A stretch of 23,779 nucleotides of DNA from Bacteroidota bacterium (GCA_023431285.1 JAEYXN010000074.1:1-23779); one strand, 5' to 3'; counted from the stretch's first letter, positions 1 to 8,226 are shown. The notes: a model not told the origin generated them from the letters alone. Made by a program: numbers and translations.

Positions 1-16
1 TCAGAAGCGTTTGCGG

Positions 17-57
17 AACCTACCCGAAACCTACCCGAAACCTCCCCGAAACCTTCG
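17..57. repeat. Short 11-bp tandem repeat
   Basis: Two exact copies of AACCTACCCGA (17-27, 28-38), one copy with a single change (39-49) and a partial fourth copy (50-57) lie head to tail. No function is evident. It lies upstream of a truncated gene fragment and may mark a recombination junction. Confidence 0.75.
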
Positions 58-82
58 GTGAAGCCTACACGTGTTTTTCTGT

Positions 83-111
83 ACGCAACTAGATGCGAAG
101 CTAAGTTGCGT
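83..111. repeat. Inverted repeat / hairpin near window start
   Basis: ACGCAACT (83-90) is the exact reverse complement of AGTTGCGT (104-111). The 13-base loop can add two inner pairs, AG (91-92) with CT (101-102). There is no T-run after it, so it is not an obvious terminator. It could be an element end or the 3' hairpin of an upstream gene outside the window. Confidence 0.6.
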
Positions 112-183
112 GTAGCGACATCAAATCAGAAACATTTTCCGGGGAATGATTTTTGCTTATGCAATCATCATCTGCCGTGTTGA

Positions 184-552
184 CTCACTTCGTTAACAAC
201 AGGCCATACCATCATCACAGATCAGGATGGGAACGTATATGTAGGTGGGGGATTTTATTCCAAAGGTGACTTTAATCCCGACGATGGAGTAGAAGAGCTA
301 CGGTCATTGGATGACTCTGATGGTTTTCTGCTAAAACTAAATGCTGCAGGAAACTTCGAATGGGCAAAGGTGTTAGTTGGTCGCGGTAGTAATAATCTTC
401 ATACACTAGCAATAAACGCCTTGGGCGATATTTATGGTGTTGGAGATTTCGAGGACGATTTGAGGTTTAATCAGGATGTCGTTTCACCCGATCTTCAGGC
501 TCCGATGCGTGGTAGTAATACTTTTATTTTTAAGGCAAAGGCGCGTAGGTGA
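184..552 (+). pseudogene. 5'-truncated SBBP-type beta-propeller fragment
   Basis: One frame is open from just after a TGA at 181-183 to the TGA at 550-552, with no ATG near its beginning. The translation has the SBBP (seven-bladed beta-propeller-like) pattern seen in secreted Bacteroidota proteins: 'DQDGNVYVGG' near 220, 'DFNPDDG' near 270, 'DGFLLKLNAAGNFEWAK' at about 319-369, then the start of another blade 'LGDIYGVGDF' near 421. Intact family members are much longer, have a signal peptide and often a C-terminal sorting domain. None of these is present. The homologous part seems to begin around 205, so the 5' part was probably lost by recombination. A start at TTG 307 is possible but would give a protein with barely two blades. 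Best read as a remnant. Confidence 0.7.
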
Positions 553-846
553 CAAAGCAGATGATTGATCAGGGACCGCAATTGCACCTGGTGTGGTGTG
601 CCCGGCCGTTCACCAGTATTTCTATCGTGGAAAGCACGACAATGTTTGAAGCGCGCGATAAGAATTGGGAACCCGCATGAGCGATTGGAGGCTTGTTTGA
701 GCCCGTAGGGGATTCCGAAGCTGCGAGGGGTTGCGGGAGGAAGCGAAGGAGGAGGGTGGCGAGGCCGGAAAGCGCGACCCCGTGCAGAGGAGGCGGGGTG
801 GCGGGGGCATGCCATAACAAAACACTATATCTAATTTGATTCATCT
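553..846. other. G-rich non-coding spacer before the secreted hypothetical gene
   Basis: No convincing gene on either strand. From about 645 to 806 the plus strand becomes strongly G- and purine-rich, unlike the AT-richer genes on both sides. It holds an inverted pair ACCCCG (777-782) / CGGGGT (794-799) and the palindrome GGCATGCC (806-813), then falls abruptly to AT-rich sequence. TAATTTG at 832-838 resembles the Bacteroidota -7 box one base short and sits only eight bases before the next ATG. Minus-strand open frames here are composition artefacts of the G-run. It may be the boundary or regulatory segment of an inserted element. Confidence 0.5.
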
Positions 847-1479
847 ATGAAAGCACTGGTTATTATTGCCTTAGTTTTTACTTCATGTATTCAAGCCTTT
901 TCGCAAAAGTCGATAATACTGAAAGGCAGGTCAGATTTTGACCTCGAATATTATTTTGACGATAATAACGGTTCAAAAATGACGGCAGTTCAAACGAATG
1001 GCATGTATGAGCTCTCAATTCCCAAACAGACAAAATTTACAAAGGTGACTATGCATGAGAAGGGAAATGATGGGTGTGAGCAGACGATCATGGTCGGTAA
1101 CTTGTTGAGCTATAGTAAGGCATTTAAGACAGACGTTATTAATAATGATGTTAGCCATCTGAATTCTTGTTTTAGAATGGATGAGCCGGCGGCTCCGGAA
1201 TATAAGAGCTTTGTAGGTCAGTGGGGAAATGCTGATTTTGAGTTGGAGGTTTGGGCTGATGGCGAGTTCTATTTGAAATATGTAAACAATAACATACCCT
1301 ATCAGAAGGAGGGATCATCTGAAGTGAATAATGGCAACACATTGATCCTGACCACAACAAGAGTCAGAAACAATTTGACAGAAACGTATACTGATAGCGT
1401 TGAAAAAATTCAGTTTGATTTAAAGGATGGAGTCTTGGTCTCTGAAAAGCTTCACGCTGAGTTGAGGAAGATCAATTAA
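847..1479 (+). CDS. Secreted hypothetical protein
   Basis: A 210-residue protein with a clear N-terminal signal peptide: Lys at position 3, a hydrophobic core over residues 4-17, and a likely cleavage after 'QAFSQ' near residue 20. It should therefore be periplasmic or outer-surface. The mature part is polar with alternating beta-like stretches. The C-terminal half ('FVGQWGNADFELEVWADGEFYLKYV' region, about residues 122-146) reads like a lipocalin-like or similar small beta-barrel fold, but this is only a visual impression. I do not recognise a family. The next gene begins about 40 bases downstream, so co-transcription is possible. Confidence 0.75.
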   Translation: MKALVIIALVFTSCIQAFSQKSIILKGRSDFDLEYYFDDNNGSKMTAVQTNGMYELSIPKQTKFTKVTMHEKGNDGCEQTIMVGNLLSYSKAFKTDVINNDVSHLNSCFRMDEPAAPEYKSFVGQWGNADFELEVWADGEFYLKYVNNNIPYQKEGSSEVNNGNTLILTTTRVRNNLTETYTDSVEKIQFDLKDGVLVSEKLHAELRKIN

Positions 1480-1519
1480 ATACTAGTTGTAGGTTTGCCA
1501 CGACCAATGGAGACAGGTG

Positions 1520-2221
1520 ATGAATGCCGATGAAATACTAAGTCAGTTGGATCAGTGTAATGCTGAATATACGTTTCCTATGTTGGACAACGGATATGTT
1601 TATCCAGCTGGAACAAAACTAACTGTCTATCGCGATGAGAAACGTTGGGTCTTGATTATTGAAGTTATAGGTTTTAGCTATCGTGGGGGAGGACATAATG
1701 GTATTACGAATTGTCTGCACGTCTACGGGAATTGCCTTAGTTTTCAGCCGGGAATCCGAAACGAGAACTTCATCTATCTCACAGCTAACGCTTCAGATTG
1801 CGAAACGTTCGATAATGAAGAGTTCTTTTACCTGAATCCTTGTTGTTCTCATTTCAACTTACGAGATGAGATGCTTCCAGTAGTCCACAATAGAGATGTA
1901 TACTTGGCGAATAATATTATCCCTGAAGACAACGAACGGATAAATGCCTTTGAGTTTCTACGCATGCTTGATAAACTATATCACGTAAAGCTCGTTGCCA
2001 CTGAGGATGAGATTCGCAATAGAATTCCGGCTGACATCCCTGTAATATTAGAGCTTCACGAGTGGTATCACCCGGACGTAGTGAGGGGAGAAATACCAAG
2101 TAGAAATGAAACCTTCAAGCAGATTTCAAAAGTATTGGAAACGGGTATTGTTGAGTTTTACAAGCAGACAAAGATGCCCAACACCCACTGGAGTAATTGG
2201 CCAGATGGCGGTACGTTATAG
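1520..2221 (+). CDS. DUF7003 family protein
   Basis: A 233-residue soluble protein without signal peptide or membrane helix. The N-terminal block, with 'ILSQLDQC', 'FPMLDNGYVYP', a 'YRDEKRW' element and 'GGHNGITNCLHVYGNC' between roughly residues 5 and 72, matches what I remember of the DUF7003 family. Conserved His and Cys residues cluster around 60-72 and 'NPCCSHFN' near 105. A GTG at 1517 is directly adjacent and in frame; I chose the ATG at 1520. Function is unknown for the family. Members tend to appear among orphan accessory genes, which fits this neighbourhood, so an immunity-like or cassette-borne role can only be guessed. Confidence 0.8.
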   Translation: MNADEILSQLDQCNAEYTFPMLDNGYVYPAGTKLTVYRDEKRWVLIIEVIGFSYRGGGHNGITNCLHVYGNCLSFQPGIRNENFIYLTANASDCETFDNEEFFYLNPCCSHFNLRDEMLPVVHNRDVYLANNIIPEDNERINAFEFLRMLDKLYHVKLVATEDEIRNRIPADIPVILELHEWYHPDVVRGEIPSRNETFKQISKVLETGIVEFYKQTKMPNTHWSNWPDGGTL

Positions 2222-2301
2222 GATCGTTGAATGTAAGACTGGAATAGAAATGGCGAAAGTTCAAAGTTATTACAGTAATTGAAATGTATCAGGAAATCAA
2301 T

Positions 2302-2311
2302 CGTTAGATAC
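2302..2311 (+). repeat. CGTTAGATAC motif, first copy
   Basis: The decamer ends one base before the ATG of the MORN-like gene. An identical decamer precedes the methyltransferase gene (7578-7587). It contains GTTAGAT, which fits the integron core GTTRRRY. No partner core box (RYYYAAC) is visible at the expected distance here. Confidence 0.35.
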
Positions 2312-2312
2312 A

Positions 2313-3494
2313 ATGAGAAAATTCTTCCTTTATGTTCTGCTGTTACCAGCATTTCCTACTATCTGCCAGGTGATGGAGGTAGCCGTTGAAAAAACACAGA
2401 ATGTTACCAAGGAGAATACGTTCAGTCATGGGGAAACGCGGAAGGGCTTACGACACGGGTTGTGGATGGAGTATCGCGACGGGACGCGATATCAGCCTGC
2501 CAAGGTTGATACTTTCTTCGTATCGCGGGGGAGATATGTGGATGGGAAGAAGGAAGGGAAGTGGGAATATTATGGTGAGCCCATAAAAAACAAGAGGGAC
2601 GATTACCGGGCGTTTTATCCCAGGCCAGAATCAGTGGTTGTTTATAAGAATGGTCGCTATATCAAAAAATATGAGCTTGATTATTTAGGGAAGGTGGAGC
2701 AGATGATTGAACGCAGTGACTCAATGATAAAGAAGACCACTTTTCGTGGTGAAGTGTTCCTGATGTACGCAAATTTCAGGGATGACACGTTGATGAATTA
2801 TGTTTCTGAGCGATACCTGAAAAAGAACTTGTTGGTAGAGACATACTATCGGGAAACCGGTATCGTGTTGAAAGAGCTTTTTACAAACGATCACTATTAC
2901 CAGGAATTGTCTAAGGACTACACGCAGAACACTTTTAACCTCAGCCGGAATTCGTATGAAACGACCTATACGGAATTGCTGAGTCAAAAGAATGGGAAAC
3001 CAATCATGGAGCGTGATTACGTTAATGCAAGGCTTTTCAACGTCGTTCATTATGATGCGAATGGGGCGAGACTTGATGTAGGTAACTTTAAAGATGGCAA
3101 TGGTCTGTTGTACACGAGAAAATTACAAAATGTGAATGGAGCCTGGTCTTATGCTCCCCTGATCAATGCTGTCAATATCTATAAATATGGTCTGCTCACT
3201 GAAGTCTATTGGAAATTTGATGGACCGGTATCTAGCTGGAAAAAGGGAGATGCCGCCTATTATATGATCAGACTTACTTATTATCCGAACGAAAAAGTAT
3301 TTCTCAGAGAATATTCTGAAGCTGGCCTGCTTAGGGAGGTGGACTACTACACGAAGGATTCCGTTCGATTTGATATCGGTACTTTCAAAGACGGGAACGG
3401 GTGGCTGAAGAGATATAAACTCGGCCAGATTCAGCCGTACCAGGAGGAATATTATGAAGGGGGACTTTTGAAACAAACGCGGAAGATTAACTGA
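2313..3494 (+). CDS. Secreted MORN-like repeat protein
   Basis: A 393-residue protein with a signal peptide (residues 1-19, ending near 'TICQ'), so it is exported. The body consists of spaced aromatic-glycine repeats of the MORN / YwqK-antitoxin-like type: 'GLRHGLWMEYRDG' (about 45-57), 'GRYVDGKKEGKWEYYG' (about 73-88), and near-identical later blocks 'GNFKDGNG' (about 256-263) and 'GTFKDGNG' (about 359-366), each followed by Tyr-rich strands. Such repeats form an elongated beta-sheet. Bacteroidota genomes hold many copies of unknown role. The long middle section (about 95-250) is less regular. Transcription is probably on its own, with a 91-base gap from the upstream gene. The family assignment is by repeat pattern only. 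Confidence 0.75.
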   Translation: MRKFFLYVLLLPAFPTICQVMEVAVEKTQNVTKENTFSHGETRKGLRHGLWMEYRDGTRYQPAKVDTFFVSRGRYVDGKKEGKWEYYGEPIKNKRDDYRAFYPRPESVVVYKNGRYIKKYELDYLGKVEQMIERSDSMIKKTTFRGEVFLMYANFRDDTLMNYVSERYLKKNLLVETYYRETGIVLKELFTNDHYYQELSKDYTQNTFNLSRNSYETTYTELLSQKNGKPIMERDYVNARLFNVVHYDANGARLDVGNFKDGNGLLYTRKLQNVNGAWSYAPLINAVNIYKYGLLTEVYWKFDGPVSSWKKGDAAYYMIRLTYYPNEKVFLREYSEAGLLREVDYYTKDSVRFDIGTFKDGNGWLKRYKLGQIQPYQEEYYEGGLLKQTRKIN

Positions 3495-3550
3495 GATTTC
3501 CACATAGTTCTGGATATAATTCTTTACATGCTCGATGGGTTAATCTGGGA

Positions 3551-3715
3551 ATGTGGCGCTGCTCAGACAGTACTTTTTCCGTCGACTTTACCGATGGGAT
3601 GTGTCTTTGGTATATGGAAATATATTTTCGGAAACTGGAGGAAATAATTGCTGACACAGAACAATTGTTGGAATCTGGAAGCCCCCCTATAATCCGCATC
3701 CCTGACAATGGGTAG
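3551..3715 (+). CDS. Possible small hypothetical gene or remnant
   Basis: A frame open from 3491 to TAG at 3713-3715 with an ATG at 3551 would encode 54 residues. The central part, 'MEIYFRKLEEIIADTEQLLE', looks like an amphipathic helix. No signal peptide, no clear ribosome binding site and no recognisable family. It may be the tail of a degraded gene. An overlapping minus-strand frame (3487-3774) is equally long but reads less like protein. The rest of the 3495-3822 gap holds nothing I can identify. Confidence 0.2.
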   Translation: MWRCSDSTFSVDFTDGMCLWYMEIYFRKLEEIIADTEQLLESGSPPIIRIPDNG

Positions 3716-3822
3716 GACATCGTGGATGTTCTGTGTAATTCGTCGTTTAATAGTTTAATAAACGCTATGCACAATGCCGCGCGGACAGAGATTCAGGATT
3801 CATCACTTTCGCAACCAATTCC

Positions 3823-5040
3823 TTAGTCAGGATAGTAAGTAAATAAATGCGTAGATGCGTTATATAATATGCTGTCAATGCCAAACATATTAATTCCACT
3901 TAATGAAGGAGTAGTGATCTTATTCCAACTGTCATAAGGAACAGCGTATCTCCAGATTTCCTTTGAGGCCAGGTTAATGAAGTACCCCGAACCGGCAGTA
4001 GTTATTGCATAGGTGTCGGTTACACTACCCAATGGCAAAGTGAATGGCGGTGGGGTTAATTGCCTGTAGCTGTCAGTAGCAGGGGTGTACTCAACTAGTT
4101 TTGGAGAAGAAGAAGTATATGCTGTTATAATGTAAACCTTATCGTCTATCACCATTACGCCATAACCGAAGTGGTGCAGAGGTGATTCTACATCTACTAT
4201 TGATTCCTTTGTCCATGAATCTGTTTCTGGATCATATTTACGCAATTCAAGATCGTCACCTTCTGCTAATACCCATGCTTCTCCTTCATAGTCAAAACCA
4301 AAGCTGGGTGTAAGACCTTCCGGGAAATCATTCAACTGGCTCCATTTCTTCCCGGTGATGCTATAAAGCCAGATTGCATTGCCGGACATAAGATAAACCT
4401 TATCTCCTGCCGCAAAACGCTTCGTATAAAGGTAGTAAGGAGCCGGACAAACAGGAAGTTCCGTGAGTGCATGTGTTGCCGGATTAAACTCGTAAAAAGG
4501 TATGATGTTTTTACCACCGACTTGTTTCAAACCATAACCAAGGTACCCTTTTCCATTAGTCTCCAGCTGTAATCCCCGAAATTCTGTATGTGAAAAATCC
4601 GGAGAGTTTGAAATGGGTTCTGAGTACCAGATGTTGTAACCTTTTGTATCGAAATGATTTTCTTCACCAAGGATGGGGTCACCTTTTACCACTATATAAG
4701 CTCTTACGTAATAGGTTGTGGAATGAGTCAGATCCTTCAGCATGACTGTAAATGCGTGAGAATCTTGTTCTCCTAACGTAACCCGGGTGCCTTGTTCGAA
4801 GCTGGTAATGCTAATATTGTCATAAATAAAGCCATAGTCTTCAATTGAGGAATAGCTACTTACACCAGAAATAGATGCTCTGATAGTAGCTTGATAGAAA
4901 TTGATACTGGTAACAGTTACGCCACTTACTTTTGCTACTTCAATCTTCCCGGGAAGTTTCGGGTCATCACTCTCCGCGCTATCACACGAGATGGCAAACA
5001 AAAGGACAGCCACGCAGAAGAACATTAATATGAATTTCAT
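3823..5040 (-). CDS. Kelch/propeller lipoprotein with N-terminal Fn3-like domain
   Basis: A 405-residue lipoprotein. The signal peptide ends in 'FAISC', with the acylated cysteine at residue 19. The acidic 'DSAESDD' that follows is compatible with the surface-export signals of Bacteroidota lipoproteins. Residues about 35-130 form an Fn3-like domain ending in 'TTYYVRAYIVV'. From about 150 onward come kelch-style blades: 'YEFNPATHALTELP', 'LYSITGKKWSQLNDFP', 'YDPETDSWTKE', 'YTPATDSYRQLTPPP' and 'IWRYAVPYDSWNKI'. The combination suggests a cell-surface protein with a sugar- or protein-binding propeller. The substrate is unknown. It is the only minus-strand gene in the left part of the window and has no operon partner. 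Confidence 0.85.
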   Translation of the reverse strand: MKFILMFFCVAVLLFAISCDSAESDDPKLPGKIEVAKVSGVTVTSINFYQATIRASISGVSSYSSIEDYGFIYDNISITSFEQGTRVTLGEQDSHAFTVMLKDLTHSTTYYVRAYIVVKGDPILGEENHFDTKGYNIWYSEPISNSPDFSHTEFRGLQLETNGKGYLGYGLKQVGGKNIIPFYEFNPATHALTELPVCPAPYYLYTKRFAAGDKVYLMSGNAIWLYSITGKKWSQLNDFPEGLTPSFGFDYEGEAWVLAEGDDLELRKYDPETDSWTKESIVDVESPLHHFGYGVMVIDDKVYIITAYTSSSPKLVEYTPATDSYRQLTPPPFTLPLGSVTDTYAITTAGSGYFINLASKEIWRYAVPYDSWNKITTPSLSGINMFGIDSILYNASTHLFTYYPD

Positions 5041-5801
5041 TTCTGGTAATTTTTAATAGGTAACGATAATTTAATGAGAGAACGAAAGTAACGAAGTAGA
5101 ATGACCGGTTTTCGTCAGATCCGGAGGTTTCCGTTTCTCATGTAAGAAATCTTGTAATAAGATGTCATCAAGACTTCCATCTCAAAACTCTTGTCTCGAT
5201 CGTGATCGGTCTTGATGATCTTTAAATGCTTTTTGCGAAGGAATGGAGTGTCTGCATAATTCCTCCAATTATCCGGGGCCTGAGAATAATTATACTATCA
5301 TCTTCCTGCGTGGGAATTACTTAAGGTCTTTTCTCTTGATGAGTACCTAAGGAAGAAGCCTGATCCGGAGAGCACGGTCATTGAACCGGTGCGTCGGGAT
5401 CGTGTCGTGGATTCTCCTTGATATACAAACGCGCATTCAGAGATAACTGTGGAGATCTTAAAATTGAAGGGGAACTTAGTGCAATTGTAGGTTAGCGAGT
5501 GGTCAACCGGATGAATCAAGAAATGCGGGCTTCGGAACGAAAAGCTTATTCTGACACTTCTGGGTAAATGGCCGGGAATTGACTGAACAAAGAGAGGCGT
5601 CAATCAGAATTTCGCTGTACTCGATTGGGTTCTCTAATTTGAACGGACCTGGTATATTGTTTATTCCTTGGGCAGGCAATGGATCACAATGATGATGTTG
5701 TTAGGCATATTTGGAATAATGCAGGTGCGTCTTGGTACCGCTTTTTGTGTTTGGTTCACCAGATATTGAACATAGTCCGTTGGTTTGTATTGTGATATTA
5801 T
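5041..5801. other. Long gap without a convincing gene
   Basis: This stretch lies between the kelch lipoprotein start and the two-helix membrane protein. The first 60 bases must contain the minus-strand lipoprotein promoter, but no exact TAnnTTTG box was found. A plus-strand frame at 5290-5421 reads protein-like ('SLDEYLRKKPDPESTVIEPV') but has no start codon, and the same frame continues through several stops to about 5640. That stop density is what random sequence would give. A minus-strand frame (5298-5603) covers the same bases. Possibly decayed gene material. Confidence 0.4.
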
Positions 5802-6317
5802 ATGCGTCTTCCATTCCAAACTCTAAAAACTTTCAGAACTTCACTTTCCGCGGAAGAGGTAATCGCGTTCGTTCAGGAACGACTAAGTCGGAGAACGAAA
5901 GTCTTGTTTTTCTCTCAAAGGGATTACGCTGGCTCAATTAACGGGATGGCTTTCAATTTGTATAGGAAGTTTCACTTCAGCGGAAGATCTTTTGCAAGGA
6001 TTAAAGGTGCGGTCCTGTCAGCAGATCCCACATTAATTGAAATCAAAATATTCCCGCACTACTGGAGAATATTATTCTTTATGATCTTCCCTTGTGTATT
6101 CCTGCCTTCCGCAATTCTGAATGACCAGATGATGATTAACGGGGTACTAAGGAAGCCTGAGCTTGCTGAAAAAAGAATTTGGTCAGGACTATTTGGTATT
6201 GGCCCAATGGTTTGGTGCTACTTTGATTGCATCAGGCCGATTTATGAAGCAGAGAAATGGCTAATCGACAAGCTCGCGTTAAAGGAAAAGTCTCGGTCTG
6301 AAGAGATGAAAACATGA
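5802..6317 (+). CDS. Hypothetical membrane protein with two helices
   Basis: A 171-residue protein. The first 80 residues are soluble and basic. They contain a beta-rich stretch 'NGMAFNLYRKFHFSGRSF' followed by 'ARIKGAV', a pattern I associate with a widespread unnamed Bacteroidota family of small membrane proteins. Two hydrophobic segments follow, at about residues 88-106 ('WRILFFMIFPCVFLP') and 127-145 ('WSGLFGIGPMVWCYF'). A charged C-terminal tail ends it. Start ATG 5802 is the first in frame and no clear Shine-Dalgarno precedes it. Function unknown. Isolated between non-coding gaps. Confidence 0.65.
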   Translation: MRLPFQTLKTFRTSLSAEEVIAFVQERLSRRTKVLFFSQRDYAGSINGMAFNLYRKFHFSGRSFARIKGAVLSADPTLIEIKIFPHYWRILFFMIFPCVFLPSAILNDQMMINGVLRKPELAEKRIWSGLFGIGPMVWCYFDCIRPIYEAEKWLIDKLALKEKSRSEEMKT

Positions 6318-6479
6318 TTAATCCAAAGAAGATGGCAGTGAATGACTAAATTAAAAGTAAATACAGGCACAGTTGAGCAGTCGAGTGACGGTGACGATCC
6401 TGATTATATTTAGAAGTCAAAGAGAAACGGCACTTACGCGGGAGCGCGGCGCTCATGTGTTAATCTAAACAGAAAAAGA

Positions 6480-7088
6480 ATGATAACCTTACTAATAAAC
6501 GTTCCAAAACAAAAGAGCTCATTGTATCAAACAAGTTTCGGTGGACTTCCAGTAAAAAACGTGGGGTCTGGATTTGACTGGCCGAAATGCGAGGCTTGTA
6601 AGACAGAAATGCAGTATCAGGGAAAGATTAAGACTGACCTGGGATCAGAACTGATCTTTATTTGTAATGGTAATCCGGGAATGTGTAATGAATGGGACGC
6701 TGACTCTGGCGGGAATAAAGTAATTATTATCGTGGGTGAAAAACTTGAGTTCGCCAGACCACCAAGTCGTGAATTAGCATTAAGGCCTATTGAACATGGC
6801 GCAGTTGTGAAAACAATTGAGGATTCTGATAATTACGATGAGGCGAGGCAACGATTTGCAAAAGAAAATAAAGTCAGTCCCCGTGAAGTATTAGGGCAGA
6901 TCTTTGGTGAGCCATCCTGGTTACAAGGGGACGAAACACCTGAATGTGATACTTGCGGGAAAAGAATGAGATTTGTGAGCCAACTGGAGCAGGGGCCTGA
7001 TTGGCAAACGGAAATGAAATTTGGGGGAGGATGTGGTTATCTTTTTGATTGCCCGGCCTGTAACAGTGGCAAGTTTCTGTGGCAGTAA
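6480..7088 (+). CDS. Cysteine-rich DUF1963 (YwqG)-like protein
   Basis: A 202-residue cytoplasmic protein. It opens with 'FGGLP' (20-24) and 'FDWPKCEACKTEMQYQGKI' (32-50), which matches the start of DUF1963/YwqG-type proteins where FGG-P and a tryptophan-proline are followed by a Q-I strand. The C-terminal half repeats this logic with 'EPSWLQGDE', 'CDTCGKRMRFVSQLE' and a final 'CPACNSGKFLWQ'. Two Cys clusters, C37/C40/C62/C69 and C156/C159/C185/C191/C194, look like zinc ribbons inserted in each half. No function is established for the family. Assignment is by pattern. A PDCD2-like zinc protein is the main alternative. Confidence 0.65.
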   Translation: MITLLINVPKQKSSLYQTSFGGLPVKNVGSGFDWPKCEACKTEMQYQGKIKTDLGSELIFICNGNPGMCNEWDADSGGNKVIIIVGEKLEFARPPSRELALRPIEHGAVVKTIEDSDNYDEARQRFAKENKVSPREVLGQIFGEPSWLQGDETPECDTCGKRMRFVSQLEQGPDWQTEMKFGGGCGYLFDCPACNSGKFLWQ

Positions 7089-7151
7089 ATATTTAAGAGA
7101 AAGGAATTTGAGGAAAGTGTTTGGAAACTACAGGAGTCATCAGACTGAACG

Positions 7152-7535
7152 GTGATCAAATCAAAGTACGTATCAGATATTCTCGACTTGTTGCTCGACG
7201 GTGACGAGGTAGGACGAAAAGCGAGGCGTCAGGTTGAATTCCTGACGGAGAAGAGTGTTCTGTACACCGGAGTTGGCGTCTTTGTCAGTTTCGATCACTC
7301 TGATGGAATTGAAGAATTCAAATTAAGTGATGATAACTCGGTGATAAATGGCGTGGAAATAGGGTCTGCTGATCTTGAGATTGGTGCAGAGGCTATGGTT
7401 CATACAATCAATGGATTGATTGATCATCTCGAAATATGGTCGTACAGTGGTAAGTATCCCGACCGGGAATTCACTAATTACATATTGACACAGGGCTGGT
7501 TAAACGGCCAGGGGAGAAAGATAGAAGTAAGATGA
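7152..7535 (+). CDS. Hypothetical protein
   Basis: A 127-residue acidic soluble protein, probably starting at GTG 7152 because no ATG occurs in frame near the N-terminus. It has no signal peptide or membrane helix. The pattern 'YTGVGVFVSFDHSDGIEEFKL', an inner 'NGVEIGSADLEIGAEA' and 'NGLIDHLEIWSYSGKYPDRE' suggests a compact beta-rich fold. I recall similar unnamed proteins in Bacteroidota and Proteobacteria, often as orphan genes near toxin or immunity loci. It lies 63 bases after the cysteine-rich gene and 54 bases before the methyltransferase, so the three may share a transcript. No function proposed. Confidence 0.65.
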   Translation: MIKSKYVSDILDLLLDGDEVGRKARRQVEFLTEKSVLYTGVGVFVSFDHSDGIEEFKLSDDNSVINGVEIGSADLEIGAEAMVHTINGLIDHLEIWSYSGKYPDREFTNYILTQGWLNGQGRKIEVR

Positions 7536-7577
7536 AATTATAAACCTCATCGCTTAGCAGGAGCTTCACACACTTAA

Positions 7578-7587
7578 CGTTAGATAC
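7578..7587 (+). repeat. CGTTAGATAC motif, second copy
   Basis: Identical to 2302-2311 and ending two bases before ATG 7590. Here ACTTAAC (7572-7578) directly abuts GTTAGAT (7579-7585), giving an RYYYAAC/GTTRRRY pair like the two core boxes of an integron attC simple site, but with no spacer between them (real sites have about five bases). Confidence 0.35.
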
Positions 7588-7589
7588 TC

Positions 7590-8012
7590 ATGACTAAAAC
7601 ATCCCAACGCATTATCGATATCGTCAATCAACTTCCCTTGAAAGAAGGTATGCGGGTTCTGGAAATTGGTTGCGGACCCGGTGTGGCTGCGAGGGAAATC
7701 TGTTCGAGGTTCAGGAATATTTACGTTCTTGCAATAGATCGATCCGAGAAAGCAATAGCTCAGTCTATTGCTGGCTCAAAAGCTGAGATCAAGTCCGGGA
7801 AACTGGCATTTATTAGATCAAGCATCGAAGAGTTTGAACTGTCCCGAACAAAGCCTTTCGATTTTGCCTTTGCAATAAGGGTGGGTGCTTTGGATGGGCG
7901 ACATCCGGAATCAGAGATGAAAGCAAGAGAGAAAATAAAGGCTGTCCTGAAGAAGAACGGAAAATTATTTATCGATGTATCTGTTAATTCGATCAGGGGG
8001 ATTCCACTATAG
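7590..8012 (+). CDS. Small class I SAM-dependent methyltransferase
   Basis: A 140-residue Rossmann-type methyltransferase. Motif I is 'VLEIGCGPG' (23-31), the acidic ribose-binding residue follows in 'VLAIDRS' (about 48-54), motif IV lies in 'PFDFAFAIRVGALDG' (about 90-104), and 'LKKNGKLFIDV' (about 124-134) forms the late strand. It ends soon after this strand, so it is short compared with the typical 200-250 residues. Similar short methyltransferases with 'ALDGRHPE' exist in Bacteroidota and appear complete. The substrate cannot be read from the sequence. Start ATG 7590 follows the CGTTAGATAC motif. Confidence 0.8.
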   Translation: MTKTSQRIIDIVNQLPLKEGMRVLEIGCGPGVAAREICSRFRNIYVLAIDRSEKAIAQSIAGSKAEIKSGKLAFIRSSIEEFELSRTKPFDFAFAIRVGALDGRHPESEMKAREKIKAVLKKNGKLFIDVSVNSIRGIPL

Positions 8013-8182
8013 ACACTGATGAGATTCCTCGGTTACAAGAATTGTTAATTTTTACGACTACTGCGTTGGTTAATGTTTTAGTATGATGATGTTTGATGAC
8101 ATAGAGTACTTACGAAGCGGTAACACGCGACAACGACAAGCCTATTCCGTTTTATCGAAGTAACCCTTCCGAAATATTTTTC

Positions 8183-8190
8183 TAATATTG
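8183..8190 (+). promoter_or_regulatory. Candidate -7 promoter box for the GH109 gene
   Basis: TAATATTG differs by one base from the Bacteroidota -7 consensus TAnnTTTG and lies 36 bases before ATG 8227. No convincing -33 TTG is seen, so the call is tentative. Confidence 0.3.
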
Positions 8191-8226
8191 TATCAAGGAA
8201 GAGCCCACCAATTTCCGAACTACATC

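Noticed and set aside
495..844. Minus-strand Arg/Pro-rich open frames
   Set aside because: They are produced by the G-rich spacer and show only composition bias.
3487..3774. 95-codon minus-strand frame
   Set aside because: No family likeness or start signal; the opposite strand reads at least as well.
5290..5640. Protein-like plus-strand frame interrupted by several stops, considered as a decayed gene
   Set aside because: The number of stops equals the random expectation for the length, there is no start codon, and no family likeness was recognised.
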